A stretch of DNA of 18,580 bases, from NCBI GenBank assembly GCA_020217165.1, contig JAIWOE010000017.1, positions 1 to 18,580 on the forward strand. The letters are read 5' to 3'. Position numbers and translations under genes: made by a program. Under the pieces are notes generated by a model that worked only from the letters and a program-made list of their open reading frames with translations, ran no database searches and had not been told where the DNA came from. Source of the DNA: Desulfovibrio sp. Lineage in GTDB: Bacteria; Desulfobacterota; Desulfovibrionia; Desulfovibrionales; Desulfovibrionaceae. The first letter of the stretch is position 1. Each line of letters begins with the position of its first letter. Of this stretch, positions 1-9,245 are shown in pieces.

Positions 1-934
1 CACGGTACCGCTTGTAACAATTGATGGTTGGCGCCGTGAACACCGTGTTGGCCCGGGCATGCTTGAGCAAGCCGGCCAGGAACTTGCGGGCCAGGTCCGT
101 GAGGCCGCAGGACCCGTTGGGATCGTCAAACACGTTCCTGCCGGTCTTCTTGTCGATGAGGCTCACGTGGAAGTGGGAGCCCGAACCGCTGGCGTCAATG
201 AAGGGCTTGGTCATCCAGGTGGCCAGGTAGCCGTGCTGCAGGGCAATTTCCTTGGCGCCCATCTTGAAGAGCATGGCCGTGTCCGCCGCGGGCAGACCAT
301 CCTGGTAATACAGGTTCAACTCCTGCTGGCCCGGCCCGTGCTCGGAATTCTGGGTGATGATGCGCACGCCGGCCTGCTCCATCTTGCGCATCAGATCGTA
401 GGTGAAGTCCATGTCGAAGTTGTTCTTGAGGGTCACAAAGATGGGCTGGCCTGTGTAGACAGGCTGGCGGGTGTCCTTGTGCAGCACATAGAACTCGAAC
501 TCGTAGCCCAGGCGGCAGATGTAGCCGAGGTCGTCATAGGCCTGCAGCAGCTTCTTGAGCAGCAGCCGGGGTGAGGCCATGGCCGGGGTGCCGTCGTACC
601 AGTAGGGGTCCACAATAATGTTGGCCGTGTGGGGCGCCCAGGGCAGCACGGTAAAGGTGGACAGGTCCGGCACGGTGCAGTGGTCCGCAAAGGCCACTTC
701 CTCGGCGTAGCCCGTGCCGCTGGGCACCATGGACTGGATGTCCAGACCCAGCAGGCCGCCGTAGAAGTTCAGCCCGTTTTCCACATAGTCCATAAAACTG
801 TTGAGTGGCACTGTCTTGCTACGGGAGACGCCGTAGAGGTCGGCCTGCTCGAAGCGGACAAACTGGATATCATGCTGGCGGATGGTCTGCTTGATGCTGT
901 CGAGTTGACTGGTACGTTGCTGGAACATGGTCAT
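1..934 (-). CDS. Glutamine synthetase family protein (3' end outside window)
   Basis: ATP-dependent ligase of the glutamine synthetase fold, which joins ammonia or an amine to a gamma-glutamyl group in the cytoplasm. I translated 311 residues from the ATG at 934. Upstream of that ATG is an AAAGGG ribosome site about 8 bases away. Family metal and substrate residues are visible: E145 and E147 in YEFEFYV, E198 and E205 in EHGPGQQE, H254 and H256 in GSHFHVS, and the ATP-site motif PTINCYKRYR running off the window edge (residues 302-311). Full-length members have about 430-470 residues, so roughly the last quarter is missing. The NCYKRYR form resembles GlnA-like, gamma-glutamylamide-type members more than classical GlnA, so I give no symbol. 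The substrate (ammonia or another amine) cannot be decided here. It is transcribed divergently from a kinase/NtrC-type regulator pair and has a sigma-54-like promoter upstream. Confidence 0.9.
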   Translation of the reverse strand, partial: MTMFQQRTSQLDSIKQTIRQHDIQFVRFEQADLYGVSRSKTVPLNSFMDYVENGLNFYGGLLGLDIQSMVPSGTGYAEEVAFADHCTVPDLSTFTVLPWAPHTANIIVDPYWYDGTPAMASPRLLLKKLLQAYDDLGYICRLGYEFEFYVLHKDTRQPVYTGQPIFVTLKNNFDMDFTYDLMRKMEQAGVRIITQNSEHGPGQQELNLYYQDGLPAADTAMLFKMGAKEIALQHGYLATWMTKPFIDASGSGSHFHVSLIDKKTGRNVFDDPNGSCGLTDLARKFLAGLLKHARANTVFTAPTINCYKRYR

Positions 935-1302
935 GCCTGCACCCTTTCTGCCGCGGCGGTCCGCGGTCGGGATTCATGCTGTTTGACAAATTTGCGGAGC
1001 ATGCTTCCCGTATATCAAGGGCCGTGCCAAGGCCCATGTCTGCCGGCATCCCCTTTTATTTCTGCATCTTAATTACATACAAATCCCGTCATTCGGAGCG
1101 GTCCATCCCTGCAGACTTCATGCAATTATTAGAATCGAGAATCATCCGTGAGAAAAATTTACGCCGCCCGGCCCATGGATCAAGCAATCCGTTGAATTTC
1201 AATGGACTATGCACGCGGCGCCAATTTGCCTTTTGCCCCGAAGCAGCGTATCTTGGACAATAAAATAACAATATTGACAATCGACAAGCGCGCGGAGGCC
1301 CC
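935..1302. other. Divergent intergenic region between synthetase and kinase genes
   Basis: 368 bases without a convincing gene, clearly more AT-rich than the surroundings, especially 1060-1290. It should hold promoters for both flanking genes. On the minus strand there is a sigma-54-like element at 1014-1029. In the synthetase leader there are two possible hairpins: CATGCT/AGCATG at 975-980 and 998-1003, and CCGCGG at 951-956 repeated at 961-966, just before the ribosome site. On the plus side are the small palindromes TTGAATTTCAA (1192-1202) and CAATATTG (1269-1276). A TAAAAT at 1261-1266 could be a -10 box, but it has no good -35 partner. Short reading frames here lack ribosome sites and were not called. 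Confidence 0.6.
1014..1029 (-). promoter_or_regulatory. Candidate sigma-54 promoter for the glutamine synthetase gene
   Basis: Read on the minus strand the sequence is TGGCACG-GCCC-TTGAT. The sigma-54 consensus is TGGCACG-N4-TTGCA. The -24 half matches fully and the spacing is correct. The -12 half has GA in place of the usual GC, which is a real weakness. The predicted start near 1003 would give a leader of about 70 bases before the ATG at 934. The neighbouring divergent gene at 3281-4705 encodes a sigma-54 activator. I saw no clear activator-binding repeats upstream. Confidence 0.4.
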
Positions 1303-3270
<1,968 letters not shown>

Positions 3271-3280
3271 GATTCGCCCC

Positions 3281-4705
3281 ATGGCCCGCGTGCTCATCAT
3301 CGACGACGACGACCACATCCGCAGCAGCCTGTCGCGCTGTTTTGCCGATCTCGGCCACGAAACACTGCATGCCGCCACCCTGCAGGAGGGCCTGGCCCAG
3401 GCCCGGGCCGGGGCAGACGTGATCTATCTGGATCTCGGCCTGCCCGACGGCGACGGCAAGGCGGCCATCGATCAGCTGGCAGCCACCCCGGACCGGCCGG
3501 AAATCATCGTCATCACCGGCCTGGGGGACAACTACGGCGCCCGGGAGGCCCTGGCCTGCGGCGCCTGGGACTACCTGCGCAAGCCGGCCTCGCCGCATCA
3601 GGTCAAGGCATCCCTGGTCGGGGCCCTGCATTATCGCGCCTCCCGGCACCGGGAGACCACCCCGCCACAGGACTTCAACGCCTGCGGCATTCTTGGGGAA
3701 TCCCCCAGCATGACCCGGGTGAAGCACCTCCTGGCCCGCGCCGCCCGCAGCGAGGCCAATGTGCTCATCACCGGGGAAACCGGCGTGGGCAAGGAGCTGG
3801 CCGCCAAGGCCGTGCATGCCAACAGCCCCCGGGCCGGCGGGCCGTTTGTGGTGGTGGACTGCTCCACCATCTCCAAACAGCTGGTGGAAAGCCAGCTGTA
3901 CGGCCACGTGCGCGGGTCCTTCACCGGGGCCCATGCCGACCACGCCGGCCTGGTGGCTGCGGCCCATGGCGGGGTGCTGTTTCTGGACGAGGTGGGCGAG
4001 CTGCCCTTGTCCCTGCAGAAATCCCTGCTGCGGGTGCTGCAGGAGCGCCGCTACCGGCCCGTGGGCGGCACGCGGGAACTGGCCAGCAATTTTCGTCTGG
4101 TGGCGGCCACCAACCGGGACCTGGAAGCCATGACCGGCACCGGCGGCTTTCGGGGCGATCTGCTCTTCCGCCTGCGGACCATGGAGGTGGCGTTGCCAGC
4201 CCTGCGCGAACGCGGGGAGGACATGGTGCTCCTGGCGCGACACTTCACGGCCAAAAGCTGTTCGCGCTACGGGGCGACGCAAAAAGCCCTCTCCCCTCAG
4301 CTGCTCCAGGCCCTGGCGGCCTACGGCTGGCCGGGCAACGTGCGGGAGTTGGGCAACGTGCTGGAGGCCACGGTCATCGAGGCCGGGCAGGATCCCGTGC
4401 TCTATCCCAAGCACCTGCCGCACCACGTGCGGCTTTCCGCCATTGGCGAGGCCGCACCCCCGCAGGCAGCGCCGGCAGTGGTGGAGGGGGTATCGACGGA
4501 GGATATGCCTGCCAAGCCCACGCCTCCCCTGCCCTCCTATGAGGCCTTCAAGGCGGCCCAGGATCGCGTGTACTTCCAGCAACTGCTGGACCTCGCCGGG
4601 CGCGACGTGGCTAGGGCCAGCCAGATTTCCGGTCTGAGCGTGCCCAGCATCTACCGCCGGCTGCAACAGATTGGCCTGCCCACCCCGGGCAGGACCCGGC
4701 GCTGA
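3281..4705 (+). CDS. NtrC-class sigma-54-dependent response regulator
   Basis: Transcription activator of 474 residues that remodels sigma-54 RNA polymerase by ATP hydrolysis. The receiver domain (about 1-120) has acidic residues near 8-10, phospho-acceptor D51 and K101. The AAA+ domain (about 135-375) has Walker A GETGVGKE at 165-172, Walker B VLFLDE with D236 and E237, and the sigma-54 contact loop at 212-217. That loop reads GSFTGA instead of the usual GAFTGA. A Fis-type helix-turn-helix lies near 435-465 (VARASQISGLSVPSIYRRL). An AGGA at 3269-3272 serves as ribosome site and overlaps the stop of the kinase gene, which implies translational coupling. The upstream hybrid kinase is the obvious partner. 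Targets are not shown directly; the divergent glutamine synthetase has a sigma-54-like promoter. The gene converges on the antiporter gene with 22 bases between, and no clear terminator was seen there. Confidence 0.94.
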   Translation: MARVLIIDDDDHIRSSLSRCFADLGHETLHAATLQEGLAQARAGADVIYLDLGLPDGDGKAAIDQLAATPDRPEIIVITGLGDNYGAREALACGAWDYLRKPASPHQVKASLVGALHYRASRHRETTPPQDFNACGILGESPSMTRVKHLLARAARSEANVLITGETGVGKELAAKAVHANSPRAGGPFVVVDCSTISKQLVESQLYGHVRGSFTGAHADHAGLVAAAHGGVLFLDEVGELPLSLQKSLLRVLQERRYRPVGGTRELASNFRLVAATNRDLEAMTGTGGFRGDLLFRLRTMEVALPALRERGEDMVLLARHFTAKSCSRYGATQKALSPQLLQALAAYGWPGNVRELGNVLEATVIEAGQDPVLYPKHLPHHVRLSAIGEAAPPQAAPAVVEGVSTEDMPAKPTPPLPSYEAFKAAQDRVYFQQLLDLAGRDVARASQISGLSVPSIYRRLQQIGLPTPGRTRR

Positions 4706-4727
4706 GGCGCTGCCCCGAAGAGAGACA

Positions 4728-5753
4728 CTACAAGCCTCCGCCCAGGGCCGTCACCACCAGCCAGGCCGTGTAGCCCACGTAGTAGATGGCCAGCACGGCG
4801 CCTTCGGGCCGGGTGATGGCCCCGGGCCGGCGCAGGCCGTAACCCATTACAAACAGCGAAAGGGTCAACAGGCCCATGACCGGCATGTCCCGCAGTAGCA
4901 CGTCGCGGGAGACGTCCATGGGGTGGATCATGCCGGCAATGCCCACCACCACCAAGGTGTTGAACAGGTTAGAGCCGATGATGTTGCCCAGGGCAATGTC
5001 ATCCTCGCCTTTGCGGGCGGCGGCCACGGAGGAGGCCAGCTCCGGCAGGGAGGTGCCCAGGGCTACGATGGTCAGGCCGATGAGCAGGTCGCTCACGCCG
5101 TAGGCATGGGCAATTTCCACCGCCCCCCACACCAGCATGCGCGAGCTGAGGATGAGCAGCACCAGACCAGCCCCCACCCAGAAGAGGGCCTTGTTGATGG
5201 GCAGAGGGTGCGCATCCAATTCACGGACCATGTCCTCTTCCAGGGCGTCCGGCGCGTCTGCTTCTGCTGGCCCTTCTGTCCCGGCGGCACGCCCGGCCGT
5301 ACGTTGCCGCAGCCCCTGGCGGATGCTCCAGCCCATGATGCCGGCAAACACCAGCAGCAACAGCAGGGCATCCAGGCGGGAGAGCCGGCCGTCCCAGAGC
5401 AGCAGCACGGAGAGGAGGGTTACCCCGGTCAGGATGGGCAATTCCTTGCGCAATACCTGGGAGTGCACGGCAATGGGACTGAGCATGGCCGAGACGCCCA
5501 CGATGCAGGCGATGTTGGTGATGTTGGAGCCGTAGGCGTTGCCCAGGGCAATGCCCGGCGCCCCCTGCAGGGATGCCAGGGCGGAGACGACCATCTCCGG
5601 CGCAGAGGTGCCGAACCCCACCACCACCATGCCGATGAGCAGGGGCGGCATGCCAAAATAGTGGGCCGTGGCGGCGGAGCCCTCCACGAATCGATCCGCG
5701 CTCCAGACCAGCAGCGCCAGGCCGCACACCATCGCCAGTAACGCCAAAATCAT
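4728..5753 (-). CDS. Calcium/sodium antiporter family membrane protein (CaCA, YrbG-like)
   Basis: Inner-membrane cation exchanger of 341 residues with about ten hydrophobic segments. Both inverted alpha repeats of the family are present. The first has GTSAPE at 48-53 and GNAYGSNITN at 71-80. The second has GTSLPE at 233-238 and GNIIGSNLFN at 256-265. These acidic and asparagine residues form the ion site in known members. A charged cytoplasmic loop (about 148-185) separates the halves. I chose the ATG at 5753 because it has GGAG nine bases upstream and because the protein then begins like family members (MILALLAMVCGLALLVWSADR). The same frame stays open upstream to a TGATG overlap with the cydB stop, so a 61-residue longer form is formally possible. 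Ion specificity (calcium or other) is inferred from the family. It lies on the same strand as cydAB, but a hairpin region separates them. Confidence 0.9.
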   Translation of the reverse strand: MILALLAMVCGLALLVWSADRFVEGSAATAHYFGMPPLLIGMVVVGFGTSAPEMVVSALASLQGAPGIALGNAYGSNITNIACIVGVSAMLSPIAVHSQVLRKELPILTGVTLLSVLLLWDGRLSRLDALLLLLVFAGIMGWSIRQGLRQRTAGRAAGTEGPAEADAPDALEEDMVRELDAHPLPINKALFWVGAGLVLLILSSRMLVWGAVEIAHAYGVSDLLIGLTIVALGTSLPELASSVAAARKGEDDIALGNIIGSNLFNTLVVVGIAGMIHPMDVSRDVLLRDMPVMGLLTLSLFVMGYGLRRPGAITRPEGAVLAIYYVGYTAWLVVTALGGGL

Positions 5754-5792
5754 GGGGGGAACACTCCGGAATCGTCGGCGGAAGAAACAACA

Positions 5793-5817
5793 GGGAGTCC
5801 ACGGGACCCGTGCTCCC
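5793..5817 (-). terminator. Possible terminator after cydB
   Basis: An imperfect inverted repeat, GGGAG-TC-CACGGG-A-CCCGTG-CTCCC, can fold into an 11-bp stem with a two-base bulge and a tight loop. On the minus strand it is followed by a T-rich stretch (TGTTGTTTCTTCC, 5780-5792) instead of a clean T-run. It could reduce read-through from cydAB into the antiporter gene, whose start codon lies only about 40 bases downstream. Confidence 0.4.
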
Positions 5818-5863
5818 TCGCACGGCCTTGCGCGTTTGTCAAAGCCTGCCGTGTGCAACGAGC

Positions 5864-5898
5864 GACGGCGGACAGGGCCACACACCCTGCCCGCCGTC
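5864..5898. repeat. Strong hairpin between cydB and the antiporter gene
   Basis: GACGGCGGACAGGG (5864-5877) pairs with CCCTGCCCGCCGTC (5885-5898) in a 14-bp stem with one non-Watson-Crick position (G-U on the minus-strand RNA) and a seven-base loop. No T-run follows directly, so it is not a classical intrinsic terminator. It may protect the cydAB message from 3' decay or act with the second hairpin at 5793-5817. I saw no other copy in the window. Confidence 0.5.
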
Positions 5899-5935
5899 TG
5901 TTGTGACGCTGCGGCAAGCGATAACACGCGCAACA

Positions 5936-6946
5936 TCAGTAGATCATTTCCTCTTCCTTGATCTGGAAGCTGAACTTCTTGAACACCCACGCCTGGTACA
6001 GGATGACGGCCGGCACCATCACCAGGGCCACACCCAGCATGATCTGCAGGGTCAGGGGACTGGAGGCGCCGTTGTGGATGGTCACGGAGTGCTCGGGACC
6101 AATGGAAGAAGGCAGCAACGCGGGGAAGATCCCGGCCACGCCAAAGGCCGTGGTGCCGAAGATGGTGGCCGCGGAGAAGAACCAGCTCCGCCACAGGTGG
6201 CGTTTGCCCAGGGCCACGCGGGTGAGCACCAGCCCGGCCACGGGAATCATGGGAATGAACAGCAGGAACGGATACTTCAGGTAATTGGCGTACAGGTCCG
6301 TGGCCAGGGCCGAGGCGCCCAGGAAGACCACCGCCAGCAGCACCAGGGCCGGCCAGATTTCCTCTGCGGCGCGGATGGCGCGCTGCCGCATTTCCGTGGG
6401 GGACTTGATGGCCAGCCACACGGCGCCATGGTAGCAGAAGGCCGTCACGAACAGCAGGCCGCCAGCCAGGGCGTAGGGGTTCAGCAGGCCGAAGAAGCTG
6501 CCCTGGCTCACGCCGTTTTCCAGGGGCAGGCCCATGAAGATGTTCGAGAATGCCACGCCCAGGAGCAGGGCCGGCAGGAAGCTGCCCAGCACGTGGCAGA
6601 CGTCCATGAACTTCTTCATGGCAGGGCTTTCGCTCAGGTGGCGGAACTCGAAGGTTACGCCGCGGAAGATGAGGGCAAAGAGCAGCAGATACAGCGGGGT
6701 GTAGAGCTGGGAGAACATCACTGCATACACTTCGGGGAAGGCGGCGAAGGTCACGCCGCCAGCGGTGATGAGCCAGACTTCGTTGCCGTCCCAGAAGGGT
6801 CCCTGGGCATTGTACATGATGCGCCTGTCCGTCTCGTTCTTGGCCAGGAAAGGCATGAGGGTGCCTATGCCAAAGTCAAAGCCGTCCAGGACAAAGTACA
6901 TGGCCCACAGAACGCCCCAGAGGATGAACCAAATGGTCTCCAACAT
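5936..6946 (-). CDS. cydB: Cytochrome bd quinol oxidase subunit II
   Basis: Second integral-membrane subunit of cytochrome bd, which couples quinol oxidation to reduction of oxygen to water. It has 336 residues, close to the usual CydB length, with eight to nine hydrophobic segments. Family motifs include DGFDFG at 21-26 and GPFWDGNEVWL at 49-59. AAGGAG precedes the ATG at 6946. The cydA stop lies 12 bases upstream, so the two genes are co-transcribed. The final codons end in TGATG: the stop overlaps an ATG whose frame runs into the antiporter gene. No CydX-like single-helix small protein was found after it, and no cydDC genes are in the window. Confidence 0.96.
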   Translation of the reverse strand: MLETIWFILWGVLWAMYFVLDGFDFGIGTLMPFLAKNETDRRIMYNAQGPFWDGNEVWLITAGGVTFAAFPEVYAVMFSQLYTPLYLLLFALIFRGVTFEFRHLSESPAMKKFMDVCHVLGSFLPALLLGVAFSNIFMGLPLENGVSQGSFFGLLNPYALAGGLLFVTAFCYHGAVWLAIKSPTEMRQRAIRAAEEIWPALVLLAVVFLGASALATDLYANYLKYPFLLFIPMIPVAGLVLTRVALGKRHLWRSWFFSAATIFGTTAFGVAGIFPALLPSSIGPEHSVTIHNGASSPLTLQIMLGVALVMVPAVILYQAWVFKKFSFQIKEEEMIY

Positions 6947-6958
6947 GGCAATCTCTCC

Positions 6959-8290
6959 TTAGGCGGCTTTGGGTTCGGAGGTGCTGGCCTTTTCCGGCCC
7001 CTTCACCGCATACTTGCGCAGCAGGAAGAAGTCGATGAGCCCGAGCAGGGTGTACACCACGAAAAACGCTCCCAGGGACACAGCCACTTGCATACCGCTC
7101 ACGCCTATGGAATGCGCGTCCTCGGTGCGCATGAGTCCCCAGACAATCCAGGGCTGCCGGCCGATTTCCGCCACGGCCCAGCCGAATTCAAGGGCTAGGT
7201 ACGGCAAGGGGATGGCATACACCAGCACCCGCAAGAGGCGCCGTTTGGTCTCGATCTTGTTGCGCCACACCCAGGCCATGGCCGCCAGGACGATGAACAG
7301 GGTGCCCAGGCCCACCATGGCCCGGAAGCTCAGGAACGTCAGGGTCACGGGCGGACGGTCCTGCTTGGGCCATTCCTTCAGCCCCTTCACTTCCGCCATG
7401 GGATCATTGAAGGCCAGGATGGAGAGCACATAGGGAATTTTGAGGAACTCCACCAAGTTGCGCTCGTTGGCTTCGTCCGGGATCACCAGCAGGGACATGC
7501 CAGCCGGCTTTTCCGTCTCCCACAGGGATTCCATGGCCGCCAGCTTGGTGGGCTGCAGCCGGGCCACCTGATTGCCGTGGTGGTGCCCCTGCGCGGCCAC
7601 CAGCACCGAGAAGATGATGGCGAAGGCCGCCCCAAACTTGAAGGACCGTTTGAAGAAGTCCACTTCGTTGTTACGCAGCAGATGCCAGGCGGAAATGCCC
7701 ATCACGAAGAAGCCGGCGAGCATCCACGACCCGGAGACGGTGTGGAAGAACTGGCTCCAGCCAAAACCGTTGGTGACCACTTTGAAGAAGCTGTCCAGCT
7801 CGGCGCGGCCGTTGCGGATGACATACCCCACGGGATTCTGCATGAAGCCGTTGGCCAGCAGAATCCAGATGGCCGAGAGGTTGGTGGCCACGGCCACAAT
7901 CCAGATGGCCGTGTTGTGCATCACCTTGGAGAGCCGGTCCCAGCCAAAGATCCAGACCGCGAGGAAGGTGGACTCTAGGAAGAAAGCCACCGTGGCTTCC
8001 ACGGCCAGGAGCGACCCGAAGATATCCCCCACAAAGGAGGAATACCGGGCCCAGTTGGTGCCGAACTGGAATTCCAGGGTAATGCCGGTCACCACGCCCA
8101 GGGCGAAGTTGATGATAAACAGCCGGCCCCAGAACTTGGCCATGCGTTTATAGGTTTCATCGCCGGTGCGGACGTATTTTGTCTCCATCATGGCGACCAT
8201 GACCGAGAGCCCCAGCGTGAGCGGGACAAACAGAAAGTGGAAAAAAGACGCAACGGCAAATTGCCATCGCGACAGCAACAAGGCGTCCAT
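6959..8290 (-). CDS. cydA: Cytochrome bd quinol oxidase subunit I
   Basis: Catalytic haem subunit of cytochrome bd. Residues matching the E. coli enzyme are visible: H18 (haem b595), E98 and E106 (proton path and haem region), H183 and M325 (haem b558 ligands), K249 and E254 (quinol-binding Q loop), E375 just before the GRQPW motif at 377-381. At 443 residues it is shorter than E. coli CydA (about 522), because it lacks the C-terminal Q-loop insertion; this is the short-Q-loop type. CGCAAGGAGTG precedes the ATG at 8290. A membrane-bound bd oxidase has been described in the strict anaerobe Desulfovibrio gigas, which fits the suggested host. The likely role is oxygen removal and respiration at low oxygen. 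A candidate promoter and a palindrome lie upstream. Confidence 0.97.
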   Translation of the reverse strand: MDALLLSRWQFAVASFFHFLFVPLTLGLSVMVAMMETKYVRTGDETYKRMAKFWGRLFIINFALGVVTGITLEFQFGTNWARYSSFVGDIFGSLLAVEATVAFFLESTFLAVWIFGWDRLSKVMHNTAIWIVAVATNLSAIWILLANGFMQNPVGYVIRNGRAELDSFFKVVTNGFGWSQFFHTVSGSWMLAGFFVMGISAWHLLRNNEVDFFKRSFKFGAAFAIIFSVLVAAQGHHHGNQVARLQPTKLAAMESLWETEKPAGMSLLVIPDEANERNLVEFLKIPYVLSILAFNDPMAEVKGLKEWPKQDRPPVTLTFLSFRAMVGLGTLFIVLAAMAWVWRNKIETKRRLLRVLVYAIPLPYLALEFGWAVAEIGRQPWIVWGLMRTEDAHSIGVSGMQVAVSLGAFFVVYTLLGLIDFFLLRKYAVKGPEKASTSEPKAA

Positions 8291-8402
8291 AGAACACTCC
8301 TTGCGTACCCTTACAGGTCAATCAGGTTGTTATGTCCATCGGACGTCCCGCGCCCGAGTTGGTTGCCCAGAGGAAAACCCTTCATGAAAGAAAGCTGACA
8401 TT

Positions 8403-8430
8403 TTTTTAACGGAGAACAGAAAAAATGCAA
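8403..8430 (-). promoter_or_regulatory. Candidate sigma-70-type promoter for cydAB
   Basis: On the minus strand TTGCAT (8430-8425) is followed after 16 bases by TAAAAA (8408-8403). The -35 is close to TTGACA and the -10 is moderate. The predicted start lies near 8396, giving a leader of about 105 bases. The match is modest, but it is the best AT-rich promoter-like pair in this interval. Confidence 0.35.
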
Positions 8431-8448
8431 CAACCTGGGGCAAGTTGT
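8430..8448. promoter_or_regulatory. 19-bp palindrome, candidate operator upstream of cydAB
   Basis: ACAACCTGGGGCAAGTTGT has 8-base arms matching at seven of eight positions around a GGG centre. It abuts the candidate cydA -35 box, with its centre near -43 from the predicted start, a typical place for an activator such as a CRP/FNR-family protein. The sequence does not match the FNR, Rex or HcpR consensus closely, so the factor is unknown. It could instead serve the divergent gene. Confidence 0.4.
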
Positions 8449-8624
8449 GTGGTCTTTTTCTGGCCGATCCCGCGCCTGGTCCCGCAACTGACTCATATTC
8501 CTGGGCAACAATCTTTCACCCCCGCCTGGGCCACCCCCGGGGGGCCGAGGCCCGGCTTCGCCGTTGTCCTCCTGGGCCAAAGAGGCTAGAGTGGGGGATG
8601 GTACTTGCTGAAAAGGAGAGTCGC

Positions 8625-9239
8625 ATGGTCCGTCGCGCGTCTGTTGTCCTGGTGCTCTGCGCCGTTCTGGGCCTGCTCGGGGGCCTGTCCGGAGGCCTGT
8701 TCTGGTGCTGGCCCACCGCCGTTCATGCCCAGCATCTGCTGCCTGCGGACGGGTTCAACAAGATCCCCTGGGGCGCCCGGTTGGACCACATGGAGGGATT
8801 TCTGCCCCTGGCCAGCCAGGACTCCCTGACCATCTATGCCCAGGACCGCAACGAATACGTCTTTGGCGGCTTCGGTGTGGTAAAGATCTACTACGCCGCC
8901 AACCATGGCGTGTTTTTTGCCGCCTACATGCGCATGCGCAACGAGGAGATGTACCGCCAGGTCCTCAACAGCCTGCGCCTGGAACTGGGCCCGCCGGAAC
9001 GCCAGGCCGACACCAGCCTGGAGACCTCCCGCTGGACCCGCGGCAACATCCTGGCCATCCTGCAGCATAGTAAAATCAACAATGATTCCCGCCTGTGCTA
9101 CGTCTCCCAGGTCCATGCCGATGCAACAGTCCTGACCAAAGCCGACGCCCTCTTCGGCACCCTCAATACCACCACCATGGAACGCGACACCTGGGTCAAC
9201 CCCAAAACCTTTGACCTGGACCTCTTCATTAAGAAATAA
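8625..9239 (+). CDS. Secreted periplasmic protein of unknown function
   Basis: 204 residues. A signal peptide is clear: basic MVRR, a long hydrophobic stretch, then a probable cleavage after AVHA near residue 33. The mature part contains PWGARLDHMEGF, an arrangement seen in small periplasmic proteins of unclear role, and a central segment with VFGGFGVVKIYYAANHGVFF (about 75-94). I see no enzyme motif, lipobox or metal site. The ATG at 8625 was chosen because AAAAGGAG lies 6-7 bases upstream and because the signal peptide then starts correctly; the frame is open further upstream but that part has no such features. The stop lies six bases before the phosphatase gene, so the two are almost certainly co-transcribed. 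A role as a periplasmic partner for the phosphatase sensor is possible but inferred only from position. Confidence 0.85.
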   Translation: MVRRASVVLVLCAVLGLLGGLSGGLFWCWPTAVHAQHLLPADGFNKIPWGARLDHMEGFLPLASQDSLTIYAQDRNEYVFGGFGVVKIYYAANHGVFFAAYMRMRNEEMYRQVLNSLRLELGPPERQADTSLETSRWTRGNILAILQHSKINNDSRLCYVSQVHADATVLTKADALFGTLNTTTMERDTWVNPKTFDLDLFIKK

Positions 9240-9245
9240 ACCCAC

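Larger units (their letters stand above)
8291..8624. other. Divergent intergenic region between cydA and the secreted-protein gene
   Basis: 334 bases with no supported gene. Toward cydA it holds a candidate promoter and a 19-bp palindrome, both listed separately. The nine-base sequence AACAACCTG at 8429-8437 recurs inverted at 8323-8331 (CAGGTTGTT) in the cydA leader. Toward the plus-strand gene I found no clear -35/-10 pair, although AAAAGGAG (8611-8618) is a good ribosome site. An open frame on the minus strand (8580 to 8311) starts at TTG with no ribosome site and was not called. Confidence 0.6.

Noticed and set aside
1218..1229. Plus-strand sigma-54 promoter (GG and TTGC) before the hybrid kinase
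   Set aside because: The spacing between GG and GC is one base too short and the rest of the -24 element does not match.
1253..1281. Sigma-70 promoter TTGGAC-N17-GACAAT before the hybrid kinase
   Set aside because: The -10 is poor, and the implied start would lie almost on the ribosome site.
5754..5936. CydX-like small peptide after cydB
   Set aside because: The frame starting at the TGATG overlap has no membrane helix, is arginine-rich and has no stop before the antiporter.
4923..7198. Plus-strand frames opposite the antiporter and cydB (4923-5741, 5810-7198)
   Set aside because: They are antisense to genes with clear conserved motifs, and their composition is typical of shadow frames.
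8311..8580. 89-codon minus-strand frame in the cydA upstream region
   Set aside because: TTG start, no ribosome site, no recognisable features, and it overlaps the candidate promoter and palindrome.
8445..8624. 60-codon upstream extension of the secreted protein
   Set aside because: It would bury the signal peptide, and the strong ribosome site at 8611-8618 serves the ATG at 8625.
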